Positions 28,190-35,074 of a stretch of DNA of 64,000 bases are shown piece by piece. The stretch is from Streptoalloteichus tenebrarius. Lineage in GTDB: Bacteria > Actinomycetota > Actinomycetes > Mycobacteriales > Pseudonocardiaceae. The stretch covers positions 56,685 through 120,684 of the forward strand of contig NZ_JAMTCP010000017.1 of assembly GCF_024171885.1 (NCBI RefSeq), in the 5' to 3' direction. Numbering within the stretch: the stretch's first letter is position 1; each line of letters opens with the position of its first letter. The translations under genes were made by a program, and so were the position numbers. The notes beneath the pieces were generated by a model. The model had not been told where the DNA came from and ran no database searches. It was given only the letters and a program-made list of their open reading frames with translations.

Positions 28190-28646
28190 CGGTCGCCGCC
28201 GGCCTTGATGGCCTCCACCGGCCGGTCACCGCCGGCCCCTGACGCCGCCGCCCCTGACGCTGGCGCTGGCTCTGACGGCGCTGCCTCTGACGGCGCGGGC
28301 CCGTCGCCCGCGCACCCTTCGGTGGCCCCGCGCCGGATCCCGTCGAGACGCCCGGACTTCCCGGACCCCCGACCCACCTCACCGAGGTCAGCCCCCACCC
28401 GTCCCGGGGGGCGAGCCCCGCTCCAGCCTAGCGATCAGCCGGCACCCGACGACAGCGCAATCGGCCCGCCTGTGGATAACTCGGCCCGAGAAGGCCCGAC
28501 GTCACTCCACCGTCGGGTCACCGAGCCCACCCATCCACAGCACCAGGGTCAACGGGTTGCGGGAGAGGGCGTGACGTGCTCACCACCGCCGGCTGACACT
28601 GTCCCCGCCGGAAAAGGTGACAGCCTCCGGGACGCAGGAGGTGCCC
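28190..28646. other. Intergenic interval, no gene seen
   Basis: This 457-base stretch has local Ala/Asp-type repeats near 28240-28300, one perfect match to the DnaA box TTATCCACA on the minus strand (28471-28479), and the AGGAGG ribosome binding site of the next gene. No open frame with credible start or composition was found. Confidence 0.6.
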
Positions 28647-29411
28647 GTGCTCGCGATGACCCACGGATGGGTTCCGTTCGCGCTCGTCTGCGTGGTGTTC
28701 GTGGCGGTGACCGCGCTCGTGGGGCGCGCGGCCGGGCTCTTCGCGGCCCGGCCCGTGCTGTGGGCCGCCGTCAGGGCCGTCGTCCAGCTCGCGGTCGTGT
28801 CCACCGTGGTCGCCGTGGTCCTCGCGTCGTTGCCGTTGTCCGCGGGCTTCCTCCTGCTGATGGCCGTGGTCGCCACGGTGACGGCGGCCAGGCGCGCGAA
28901 GGCGGCGCGTGTCCTCCCGGTCGCCCTGGCCGTCCTCGGCGGGGCGGTGCCCGCGTTGGGGCTCCTGCTGGCCAGTGGTCTGGTCCCTCCGCGCGGCGTG
29001 GCCGTCGTGCCCCTGGGTGGCATCCTCATCGGCGGCGCGATGACGGCGACGACCCTGGCGGCGCGCCGCGCCCTCGACGTGCTGGAGCAGCGCCGGGGCG
29101 AGTACGAGGCCGCGTTGGCGCTGGGGTTCACCGAGGCCGAGGCGGCGCGGGAGCTGGTGCGCCTTCCCGCGGCCGACGCCCTCCTGCCGGCGTTGGACCA
29201 GACCCGCACGGTCGGCCTGGTCACCCTGCCCGGGGCGTTCGTCGGGATGGTGCTCGGCGGGGCGCCCGCGTGGGAGGCCGGCGCGGTCCAACTGCTGGTC
29301 CTGCTGGCGTTGTTGGCCGTCGAGGCGGCGGCGATCGCCGTGGTCGTGGAGCTGGTCGCGCGGGGCGCCGTGCGCAGGACTTCCCAAAGCAGTGAAGTTA
29401 GGCTAACCTAA
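28647..29411 (+). CDS. FetB-type (UPF0014) ABC permease
   Basis: The 254-residue membrane protein matches the UPF0014/FetB family, with about seven helices, VRAVVQLAVVSTVV near the start, GGILIGGAMTATTLAARR in the middle and TVGLVTLPGAFVGMVLGGA later. In E. coli FetAB is a putative iron exporter. No FetA-like ATPase lies beside it here. GTG at 28647 has GGAGG five bases upstream. Its last codons overlap an iron-box-like palindrome at 29393-29411. Confidence 0.87.
   Translation: MLAMTHGWVPFALVCVVFVAVTALVGRAAGLFAARPVLWAAVRAVVQLAVVSTVVAVVLASLPLSAGFLLLMAVVATVTAARRAKAARVLPVALAVLGGAVPALGLLLASGLVPPRGVAVVPLGGILIGGAMTATTLAARRALDVLEQRRGEYEAALALGFTEAEAARELVRLPAADALLPALDQTRTVGLVTLPGAFVGMVLGGAPAWEAGAVQLLVLLALLAVEAAAIAVVVELVARGAVRRTSQSSEVRLT
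29393..29411. promoter_or_regulatory. DtxR/IdeR iron box
   Basis: The 19-bp site matches 17 of 19 bases of the DtxR/IdeR consensus TTAGGTTAGGCTAACCTAA and its core GTTAGGCTAACC is intact. It overlaps the stop codon of the fetB-like gene. The plus strand also holds TTCCCA (29381-29386) and TAACCT (29404-29409), 17 bases apart, a plausible promoter that the box would block when iron is plentiful. No protein gene follows before the hairpin at 29456. Confidence 0.7.
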
Positions 29412-29414
29412 CCA

Positions 29415-29495
29415 ACGTCCGCTTCGTGGTGGGAGCGGCAGTCAGTTCGGGAACGCACGAGGCCCCGCCCTCCGACCGGAGGGCGGGGCCTCGTG
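29415..29495 (+). ncRNA. Candidate iron-regulated small RNA
   Basis: A promoter-like pair overlapped by an iron box (29381-29411) and an 18-bp GC-rich hairpin ending at 29495 define a possible transcript of about 80 nt with no open frame. Mycobacteria have an iron-responsive small RNA (MrsI) controlled by IdeR, which makes the layout plausible. The hairpin may instead only terminate the fetB-like gene, so this is a hypothesis. Confidence 0.3.
29456..29495 (+). terminator. 18-bp hairpin terminator
   Basis: Arms 29456-29473 and 29478-29495 are perfectly complementary with a 4-base loop. It can stop transcripts from the fetB-like gene or from the candidate small RNA. Confidence 0.85.
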
Positions 29496-29517
29496 GCACG
29501 TGAGGGACCCGAATACA

Positions 29518-29547
29518 CGTCGAGGCCCCCGGAAGGGGGCCTCGACG
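29518..29547 (-). terminator. 13-bp hairpin terminator of the SOD gene
   Basis: Arms 29518-29530 and 29535-29547 are perfectly complementary around a GGAA (GNRA-type) loop. It is the first hairpin met by transcription leaving the superoxide dismutase gene on the minus strand. Confidence 0.8.
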
Positions 29548-29598
29548 CGGTGGCCGTCGGAGCTTGTCGGAGCATCCACGGCCAGATCGGGTGGAGAC

Positions 29599-30231
29599 TC
29601 AGACGGTCTCCGGCACCCACAGGCCGTTGTCGCCGGCGCGGGCCTTCTCGAAGCGGCGCTGGACGTCCGCCCAGTTCACCAGGCTCCACAGGTTCTCGAC
29701 GTAGTCCGGGCGCACGTTCTTGTACTGGAGGTAGTACGCGTGCTCCCAGCAGTCGAAGACGAGCAGCGGGGTGGCGCTGATCGACAGGTTCGAGTGGTGG
29801 TCGTAGAGCTGGTGCACCACCAGGCGCTTGCCGATCGGCTCCCAGGCCAGGACGCCCCAGCCGGAGCCCTGCACGGTGGTGGACACCGCGGTCATCTGGG
29901 CGCGCATCTTGTCGTACGAGCCGAAGAACTCGTCGATCGCCGCGGCCAGCTCGCCGGTCGGCTTGTCGCCGCCCTCGGGGCTGAGGTTGTTCCACCACAC
30001 GACGTGCATCGCGTGGCCGGCGAGGTTGAACGCCAGGGTCTTCTCCAGGCCCACGATGGAGCCGAAGTCGCCCTTGTCCCGCGCTTCCTCGATCTTGTCC
30101 AGGGTGTCGTTGACGCCCTTGACGTAGGCGGCGTGGTGCTTGCTGTGGTGCAGCTCGTTGATCTCGCCCGCGATGGCCGGCTGGAGTGCGCCGTAGTCGT
30201 AGGGCAGGTCCGGCAGGACGTACCGACCCAA
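29599..30231 (-). CDS. sodA: Superoxide dismutase (Fe/Mn type)
   Basis: The 210-residue enzyme has the four metal ligands of the Fe/Mn family: His28 in ELHHSKHHAAYV, a His in LAGHAMHVVWW, and Asp and His in LVFDCWEHAYYLQY. It converts superoxide to oxygen and hydrogen peroxide in the cytoplasm. Which metal is used cannot be told. The TTG start has an ideal AAGGAGG five bases upstream. A Nur-box-like palindrome lies about 50 bases upstream; in Streptomyces Nur represses the iron SOD when nickel is present. Confidence 0.95.
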   Translation of the reverse strand: MGRYVLPDLPYDYGALQPAIAGEINELHHSKHHAAYVKGVNDTLDKIEEARDKGDFGSIVGLEKTLAFNLAGHAMHVVWWNNLSPEGGDKPTGELAAAIDEFFGSYDKMRAQMTAVSTTVQGSGWGVLAWEPIGKRLVVHQLYDHHSNLSISATPLLVFDCWEHAYYLQYKNVRPDYVENLWSLVNWADVQRRFEKARAGDNGLWVPETV

Positions 30232-30278
30232 TTCCGCCTCCTTGGTCAGGGTTCCCGCTCCAGTTGCAAGCCTTCCTC

Positions 30279-30299
30279 AGTTGCAACCTAGTGGCAACT
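30279..30299. promoter_or_regulatory. Nur-box-like operator upstream of sodA
   Basis: TTGCAA-N5-TGGCAA (30281-30297) lies in a 21-bp palindrome with 8 of 10 paired positions. A further TTGCAA half-site is at 30264-30269. It resembles the nickel-responsive Nur box and the site upstream of mntH at 14260-14278. Confidence 0.55.
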
Positions 30300-30356
30300 G
30301 ATCTCCGCTGTGACACGGACCCCTCCGTCGGCGTCGGCGCGCCCCCTGGCACGACG

Positions 30357-30391
30357 GGGCCCGACCCCGCCGCGCCCGCGAGGTCGGGCCC
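30357..30391. terminator. Hairpin between sodA and DUF3224 genes
   Basis: Ten-base perfect arms (30357-30366 and 30382-30391) enclose a GC-rich loop downstream of the DUF3224 gene. It is probably a second terminator for that gene. Confidence 0.55.
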
Positions 30392-30395
30392 ACGT

Positions 30396-30423
30396 GAGGG
30401 GGCTCCTGGGGGACAGCCCCCTC
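30396..30423 (-). terminator. Hairpin terminator of the DUF3224 gene
   Basis: Nine-base perfect arms (30396-30404 and 30415-30423) lie four bases after the DUF3224 stop codon on the minus strand. Confidence 0.65.
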
Positions 30424-30426
30424 GGC

Positions 30427-30825
30427 TCAGGTGAGGTCGTAGTCGAGGGTGTAGGCCATGGTCGTCGGGTCGAGGGCGGTGAAGGTGCCCTCGCCGCGCA
30501 GGCCGGCCAGCTCGCCGGTGCCGGACCCGGGGACGACCGACCACGTGCCGCGCACGGACTCGCCGTCCCACTCCCCGGCGGCGCGGAGGACGAAGCCGCC
30601 GGAGCGGCCGCCGAGCCGGCCCTCCACGTGGTCCAGCCCGCAGAAGCTGGAGGACCTCTCGTCCGGGTGGGCCGTGAGCGTGACCTGAGTCCAGACGCCC
30701 TCGATGTCGCCGTGGCAGCGCCAGGTCACCACGGCGCGGGCGATCCGCCCGCCCCCGTCCCACTCCCGGACCGGGTGCTCCTCCCAACTCTCGTGCGTGA
30801 GCGTTCCCCTGGCGTGGCTCGTCAT
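30427..30825 (-). CDS. DUF3224 protein
   Basis: The 132-residue protein matches the DUF3224 beta-barrel family, with WDGGGRIARAVVTW, GRLGGRSGGFVLRAAGEW and VVPGSGTGELAGLRGEG. The function is unknown. It is divergent from a WYL-domain regulator, an arrangement common in actinobacteria, and an inverted repeat in the shared intergenic region suggests direct control. Confidence 0.88.
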   Translation of the reverse strand: MTSHARGTLTHESWEEHPVREWDGGGRIARAVVTWRCHGDIEGVWTQVTLTAHPDERSSSFCGLDHVEGRLGGRSGGFVLRAAGEWDGESVRGTWSVVPGSGTGELAGLRGEGTFTALDPTTMAYTLDYDLT

Positions 30826-30843
30826 GTCCCGAAGATCCCCGTC

Positions 30844-30868
30844 ATACCTGTCACCTTCTGTCAGGTAT
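30844..30868. promoter_or_regulatory. Inverted-repeat operator between DUF3224 and WYL regulator
   Basis: ATACCTG (30844-30850) and CAGGTAT (30862-30868) form a 25-bp inverted repeat with an 11-base centre. It sits 19 bases upstream of both gene starts, where a regulator could control both directions. Confidence 0.5.
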
Positions 30869-30887
30869 TCCCGGACACTTGGGGAGC

Positions 30888-31856
30888 ATGAGGGCGAGCC
30901 GGTTGTTGTCGATCCTGTTGCTCCTCCAGACCAGGGGGCGGATGACCGCGCAGGAGTTGGCCGACGAACTCGAGGTCTCGGTGCGCACCGTCTACCGGGA
31001 CATGGACTCCCTGAGCGCCGCGGGCGTCCCCGTCTACGCCGACCGGGGGCGCACCGGCGGGTACCAGGTCCTCCAGGGCTACCGGACCCGGCTGACGGGG
31101 CTGAACACCGACGAGGCGGAGTCGCTGTTCCTCGCGGGCGCGCCGGGGCCCGCCTCCGAACTCGGGTTGGGCAGCGTCCTCGCGGCGGCGCAGCTCAAGC
31201 TCCTCGCCGCCCTGCCGCCGGAGCTGAGGTCCCGTGCCGGGCGCATCCGCGAGCGCTTCCACCTCGACGCGCCCCGCTGGTTCAGCGACGACACGCCCTC
31301 CCACCTGGCGGAGGTGGCCGAGGCGTTGTGGAACCAGCGCCCGATCCAGGTGCGGTACCGCATGTGGGACGGCAAGGGCGAGGTGACGCGCCGGCTGGAG
31401 CCGCTGGGCATCGTGCTCAAGGCCGGCACGTGGTACCTGGTGGCCCGCTCAGGGGAGCACCTGCGCACCTACCGCGTGTCCCGGCTGTTGGAGCTGACCG
31501 TCCTCGACGAGCACTTCGAGCGGCCGGAGGACTTCGACCTGGTCGCGTACTGGCGGTCGTGGACGGAACGCTTCGAGACCGGGATGTACCGGGACAAGGC
31601 CGTGGTGCGCCTGTCGCCCCGGGGGATGCAGATGTTGTTCCTGCTGGGCTCGGTGGTCAGCAAGCTGGCCAGGGAGAGCGCGGGGACGCCCGATCCCGAC
31701 GGGTGGGTCGAGGTGAAGCTGCCCATCGAGTCCGTGCGGCACGCCGAGGTCGACCTGTTGCGCCTCGGCGCCGAGGTGGAGGTGCTGGCGCCGCAGGAGC
31801 TGCGGGAGCGGATCGCCGACACCGTCCAGGCCATGACCCAGCTCTACGCGAGCTGA
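30888..31856 (+). CDS. WYL-domain transcriptional regulator (YafY type)
   Basis: The 322-residue protein has an N-terminal helix-turn-helix of the HTH_11 type (about 5-58, MTAQELADELEVSVRTVYRDMDSL), the linker GGYQV, and a WYL ligand-sensing domain (about 135-215, with GTWYLVARSGEHLRTYRVSR region) plus the WCX C-terminal domain. Such regulators sense small molecules or nucleotides. ATG at 30888 has GACACT eight bases upstream and no proper ribosome binding site. It faces the DUF3224 gene. Confidence 0.9.
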   Translation: MRASRLLSILLLLQTRGRMTAQELADELEVSVRTVYRDMDSLSAAGVPVYADRGRTGGYQVLQGYRTRLTGLNTDEAESLFLAGAPGPASELGLGSVLAAAQLKLLAALPPELRSRAGRIRERFHLDAPRWFSDDTPSHLAEVAEALWNQRPIQVRYRMWDGKGEVTRRLEPLGIVLKAGTWYLVARSGEHLRTYRVSRLLELTVLDEHFERPEDFDLVAYWRSWTERFETGMYRDKAVVRLSPRGMQMLFLLGSVVSKLARESAGTPDPDGWVEVKLPIESVRHAEVDLLRLGAEVEVLAPQELRERIADTVQAMTQLYAS

Positions 31857-31896
31857 CGCCAGGGCCGGGCCATGGCCGTCAGGGTCGGGCGCGGGG

Positions 31897-33393
31897 TCAG
31901 GCGACCGGCCAGTTGTGGACCGGTTCCCCGGCGTGCATGTGTTCGACGTAGCGGTGGAGCATCGCGGCCAACGCCGCCTCCCGGTCCATGCCGCGGGACT
32001 CCAGCAGGGACACGGTCTCCCGCTGCCACACCGAACCCGTGCGCCGGGCGACGCAGCGTTGTTCGATCAGGCCGAGGTACCGCTCCCGCGCGGCGTCGGA
32101 CACGCCGCACGCGCGCAGGCCCTCGTGCGCCATGGGCAGCAGACGGCGCAGCACCAGCTCGTCGGGGGGCACCCAGCCGATGCCCGGCCAGTAGAGCTGG
32201 GCGTCCAGGCCGTGCTTGGCGCCGGCGTAGAGGTTCTCCTCGGCCGCCTGGAACGACATCTGTGTCCACAGTGGACGTTCCTGGTCGCACAACGCCCGCT
32301 GCGCGCCATAGAAGAAGGCGGCGTTGGCGATGGTGTCCACCACGGTCGGCCCCGCCGGCAGGACGCGGTTCTCCACCCGCAGGTGCGGAACCCCGTCGAC
32401 GAGGTCGTACACGGGGCGGTTCCACCGCCACACCGTCCCGTTGTGCAGCCTCAGCTCCGAGAGCTGCGGCGCGCGGCCGTCCTCCAGCGCCTCCAACGGG
32501 TCCTCGGACTCCGACTCCGGCAGGAGCGCGGGGAAGTAGCGCACGTTCTCCTCGAACAGGTCGAAGATCGACGTGATCCACCGCTCCCCGAACCAGACCC
32601 TGGGCCGCACGCCCTGGTTCTTCAGCTCCTGCGGGCGGGTGTCCGTGGCCTGCTCGAAGATCGGGATGCGGGTCTCGTGCCACAACGCCCGCCCCAGCAG
32701 GAACGGGGAGTTCCCCGCGAGCGCGACCTGCACGCCGGCCAGGCACTGCGCCGCGTTCCAGTGCGCCGCGAAGTCCTTCGGCGCCACCTGGATGTGGCAC
32801 TGCACGGAGGTGCAGGACGCCTCCGGCAGGATCGACTCGGAGAAGCAGCGCAGCTTCTCCTTGGGGCGGCCCGGCATGGGGACGCCGTCCACCTCCAACA
32901 CGATCTCCTCGCCGCGCGAGGCGAAGATCTGCCGGTTGAGCATCGTGTACCTGGGACCCACCGACAGCCAGTGCGGGTCGAAGTGCTCCCGCCGCAACGT
33001 CGGGAGCATCCCGATCATCACCAGCGCCGCGCCCGCGTCCCTGGCCTTGGCGTTGGCCGAGTTCAGCGAGTCGCGCAGGTCGCGCTCCAGCTCCAGCGCC
33101 TCGTCCCCGGCCAACGGCCGCGGCGGCACGTTGATCTCGATGTTGTGCTGGCCGAGTTCGGTCTGGAAGCACGGGTCGGAGATCTTCTCCAGCACGACGG
33201 TGTTCGCCATCGCCGGGCGCAACACCTCGTCCACGAGGTTCAGCTCGATCTCCAGCCCCATCTGTTGCCTCGGGAAGTGGAACGCGTCGTTCGCGAGCAT
33301 CCGGGCCAACGCGTCCAGACAGCGCTGCACCTTCTCCCGGTAGCGCTGTCGGTCCTCCCGCGAGAACTTCCGTTCGCTGACGTCCCTACCCAT
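31897..33393 (-). CDS. Glutamate-cysteine ligase family protein (GCS2-like)
   Basis: The 498-residue protein has the carboxylate-amine ligase fold of the GCS2 family, with MGLEIELNLVDE (acidic metal-binding residues), HNIEINVPP, SVQCHIQVAP and a late ENRVLPAGPTVVDT. Relatives join glutamate to an amine; in actinobacteria EgtA of ergothioneine synthesis is one member, but no other egt genes are nearby so the substrate is open. The ATG has GGAGGGG upstream. Confidence 0.85.
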   Translation of the reverse strand: MGRDVSERKFSREDRQRYREKVQRCLDALARMLANDAFHFPRQQMGLEIELNLVDEVLRPAMANTVVLEKISDPCFQTELGQHNIEINVPPRPLAGDEALELERDLRDSLNSANAKARDAGAALVMIGMLPTLRREHFDPHWLSVGPRYTMLNRQIFASRGEEIVLEVDGVPMPGRPKEKLRCFSESILPEASCTSVQCHIQVAPKDFAAHWNAAQCLAGVQVALAGNSPFLLGRALWHETRIPIFEQATDTRPQELKNQGVRPRVWFGERWITSIFDLFEENVRYFPALLPESESEDPLEALEDGRAPQLSELRLHNGTVWRWNRPVYDLVDGVPHLRVENRVLPAGPTVVDTIANAAFFYGAQRALCDQERPLWTQMSFQAAEENLYAGAKHGLDAQLYWPGIGWVPPDELVLRRLLPMAHEGLRACGVSDAARERYLGLIEQRCVARRTGSVWQRETVSLLESRGMDREAALAAMLHRYVEHMHAGEPVHNWPVA

Positions 33394-33593
33394 GCCGTTT
33401 CCCCTCCGGTCGGCCTGGTTCGGAAGCGGTTCCGGGGATGGCCCACCGTGACACAGGGTCGACAGGTCCGCTAGCGTCCAAACCGGTGCACTGCGTGACA
33501 TTCGGATCACGCTGAGCAAGGGACCGCTGGTCACCGGCTCGTCCGCTCCGGTGTTCGGGGCTGCCCGGACGTGGCCGATGCGACACTGGGCCG

Positions 33594-34406
33594 GTGGCAC
33601 GCCTGATCGAGATCTCCGACCCGGCCGACGAGCGGCTGGCCGACTTCCGCGACCTCTCCCGGGCCGACCGCCGCCCCGACCGCCCCGGCGGCCGGGGCCT
33701 GGTGATCGCCGAGGGCGTCGTGGTCGTGCGTCGCCTGGTCGCCTCGCCGTACCCGGTGCGGGCGCTGCTGGGCGTGCGACGGCGCATGGACGCGCTCGCC
33801 GAGGACCTCGACCAGCTCGACGTGCCGGCCTACGTGACCTCCGCCGAGGTCATGGCCGAGGTCGTCGGGTTCCACCTCAACCGGGGCGTGCTCGCCTCCG
33901 CCGACCGCGCGCCCCAGCCGACCGTGGAGGAGCTGACCGACCCCGCGCGCGGAGCGCGGTGCCTGGCCGTGCTGGAGGGCGTCGGCGACCACGAGAACCT
34001 CGGCGCGATGTTCCGCAACGCCGCCGCGCTGGGCGTCGACGGCGTGCTGCTCGGGGCCGGGTGCGCCGACCCGCTGTACCGGCGCAGCGTGCGCGTGTCG
34101 ATGGGGCACGTCCTGCGGGTGCCGTTCGCCGCGCTGGAGCCGTGGCCCCGAGGGCTCTCCCTGTTGCGGGACAAGGGGTTCCGGGTGGTGGCGCTGACCC
34201 CGAGGGCCGACTCCGTGCCCCTGCGGGACGCCGGTCTGGACCGCGGCCGCGTCGCCCTGCTGCTGGGGTCCGAGGGGCCGGGCCTGACCGAGGAGGCCAT
34301 CGCGGCCGCCGACTCGGCGGTGCGCATCCCCATGGCCTCCGGCGTGGACTCCCTGAACGTGGCGACGGCGGCGGCGATCGCCTTCCACGCGGCGGCGCGG
34401 CCCTGA
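33594..34406 (+). CDS. TrmH/SpoU-family RNA 2'-O-methyltransferase
   Basis: The 270-residue protein has an N-terminal substrate-binding region and a C-terminal SPOUT methyltransferase fold with the three TrmH motifs: GDHENLGAMFRNAAALG, LLLGSEGPGL and IPMASGVDSLNVATAAAIA. It methylates a ribose in tRNA or rRNA; the exact site is unknown. It is in the place of Rv0881. GACACT (33582-33587) is six bases before the GTG start. Confidence 0.92.
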   Translation: MARLIEISDPADERLADFRDLSRADRRPDRPGGRGLVIAEGVVVVRRLVASPYPVRALLGVRRRMDALAEDLDQLDVPAYVTSAEVMAEVVGFHLNRGVLASADRAPQPTVEELTDPARGARCLAVLEGVGDHENLGAMFRNAAALGVDGVLLGAGCADPLYRRSVRVSMGHVLRVPFAALEPWPRGLSLLRDKGFRVVALTPRADSVPLRDAGLDRGRVALLLGSEGPGLTEEAIAAADSAVRIPMASGVDSLNVATAAAIAFHAAARP

Positions 34407-34444
34407 CCCGGCTCGAACGATCTTCATCCGCCGTCCGCACGGCC

Positions 34445-34450
34445 TAGGCT
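34445..34450 (+). promoter_or_regulatory. -10 element of a leaderless promoter
   Basis: TAGGCT is six bases before the GTG at 34457 and no ribosome binding site is present. The same hexamer and spacing occur before 52796 and 57057. Confidence 0.55.
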
Positions 34451-34456
34451 GCACGC

Positions 34457-35074
34457 GTGGAACTGCACGCTCGGGCCGGACGCGCCGTGGTCGTCGGCGA
34501 GCGGGACGGGGTCGTCCACGAGGTCGATCCCGACTCGCTGGCGTTGCCGAGCGGCCTGGCCACCGCCCTGCACGAGTGGGCGCAGGTGGTGGCGGCCGTG
34601 AGCGGCTCCGGCGCGGCGCCCGGCGAGACCACCGCCGAGCTGGTGTCGCGCCGGGGGCGACAGCTCGCCGGCCGGCTCGCGCAGGCCATGGGGACCCCGG
34701 TCGACTACGCCGACCCGCTCCGGGGCGGGCTGGAGCGGGTGGAGGCGCCTCCGCGACCCGTCAGGAACGAGCCGGCCCCGGCTCCGCCCCCGTCTGTGCC
34801 CACCGAGCCCGCCGAGCCCACCCCGTGGGCGACCGGGCTGACGGTCAGCGCGCTCACGGCCGCGGTGGTCGCCACCGCCGTGGTGGGGCTGACGCTGGCG
34901 TTGGCCGAGACGCGGTGGTGGCTGGGCCTCGTCGCGAACCTGGTCGTGGTGGGCGGCCTCGCCCCGTCGGTGTGGCTGACCCGCGAACTCCCCGTGTGGC
35001 GGTGGGTGGCCTACGGCGTGGCCGCCGGTCTGGGCGCGGCCTGGTTCGCGTTGGCGTTGTCCCTCCTGGGCTGA
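34457..35074 (+). CDS. DUF2537 membrane protein
   Basis: The 205-residue protein has a soluble N-terminal half, a Pro-rich linker (about 95-120) and three membrane helices at the C-terminus, as in DUF2537 (Rv0882 by position). The function is unknown. Its last 64 bases overlap the 3' end of the convergent ABC transporter gene. Confidence 0.83.
   Translation: MELHARAGRAVVVGERDGVVHEVDPDSLALPSGLATALHEWAQVVAAVSGSGAAPGETTAELVSRRGRQLAGRLAQAMGTPVDYADPLRGGLERVEAPPRPVRNEPAPAPPPSVPTEPAEPTPWATGLTVSALTAAVVATAVVGLTLALAETRWWLGLVANLVVVGGLAPSVWLTRELPVWRWVAYGVAAGLGAAWFALALSLLG

Noticed and set aside
28045..28398. Minus-strand frame of 117 codons after the MFS gene
   Set aside because: It overlaps the conserved end of the MFS gene and is low-complexity Ala/Pro/Ser sequence without a ribosome binding site.
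28471..28540. DnaA-box-like TTATCCACA (minus strand) and a weaker copy
   Set aside because: One good box and one poor box do not make an origin; no dnaA, dnaN or box cluster is present.
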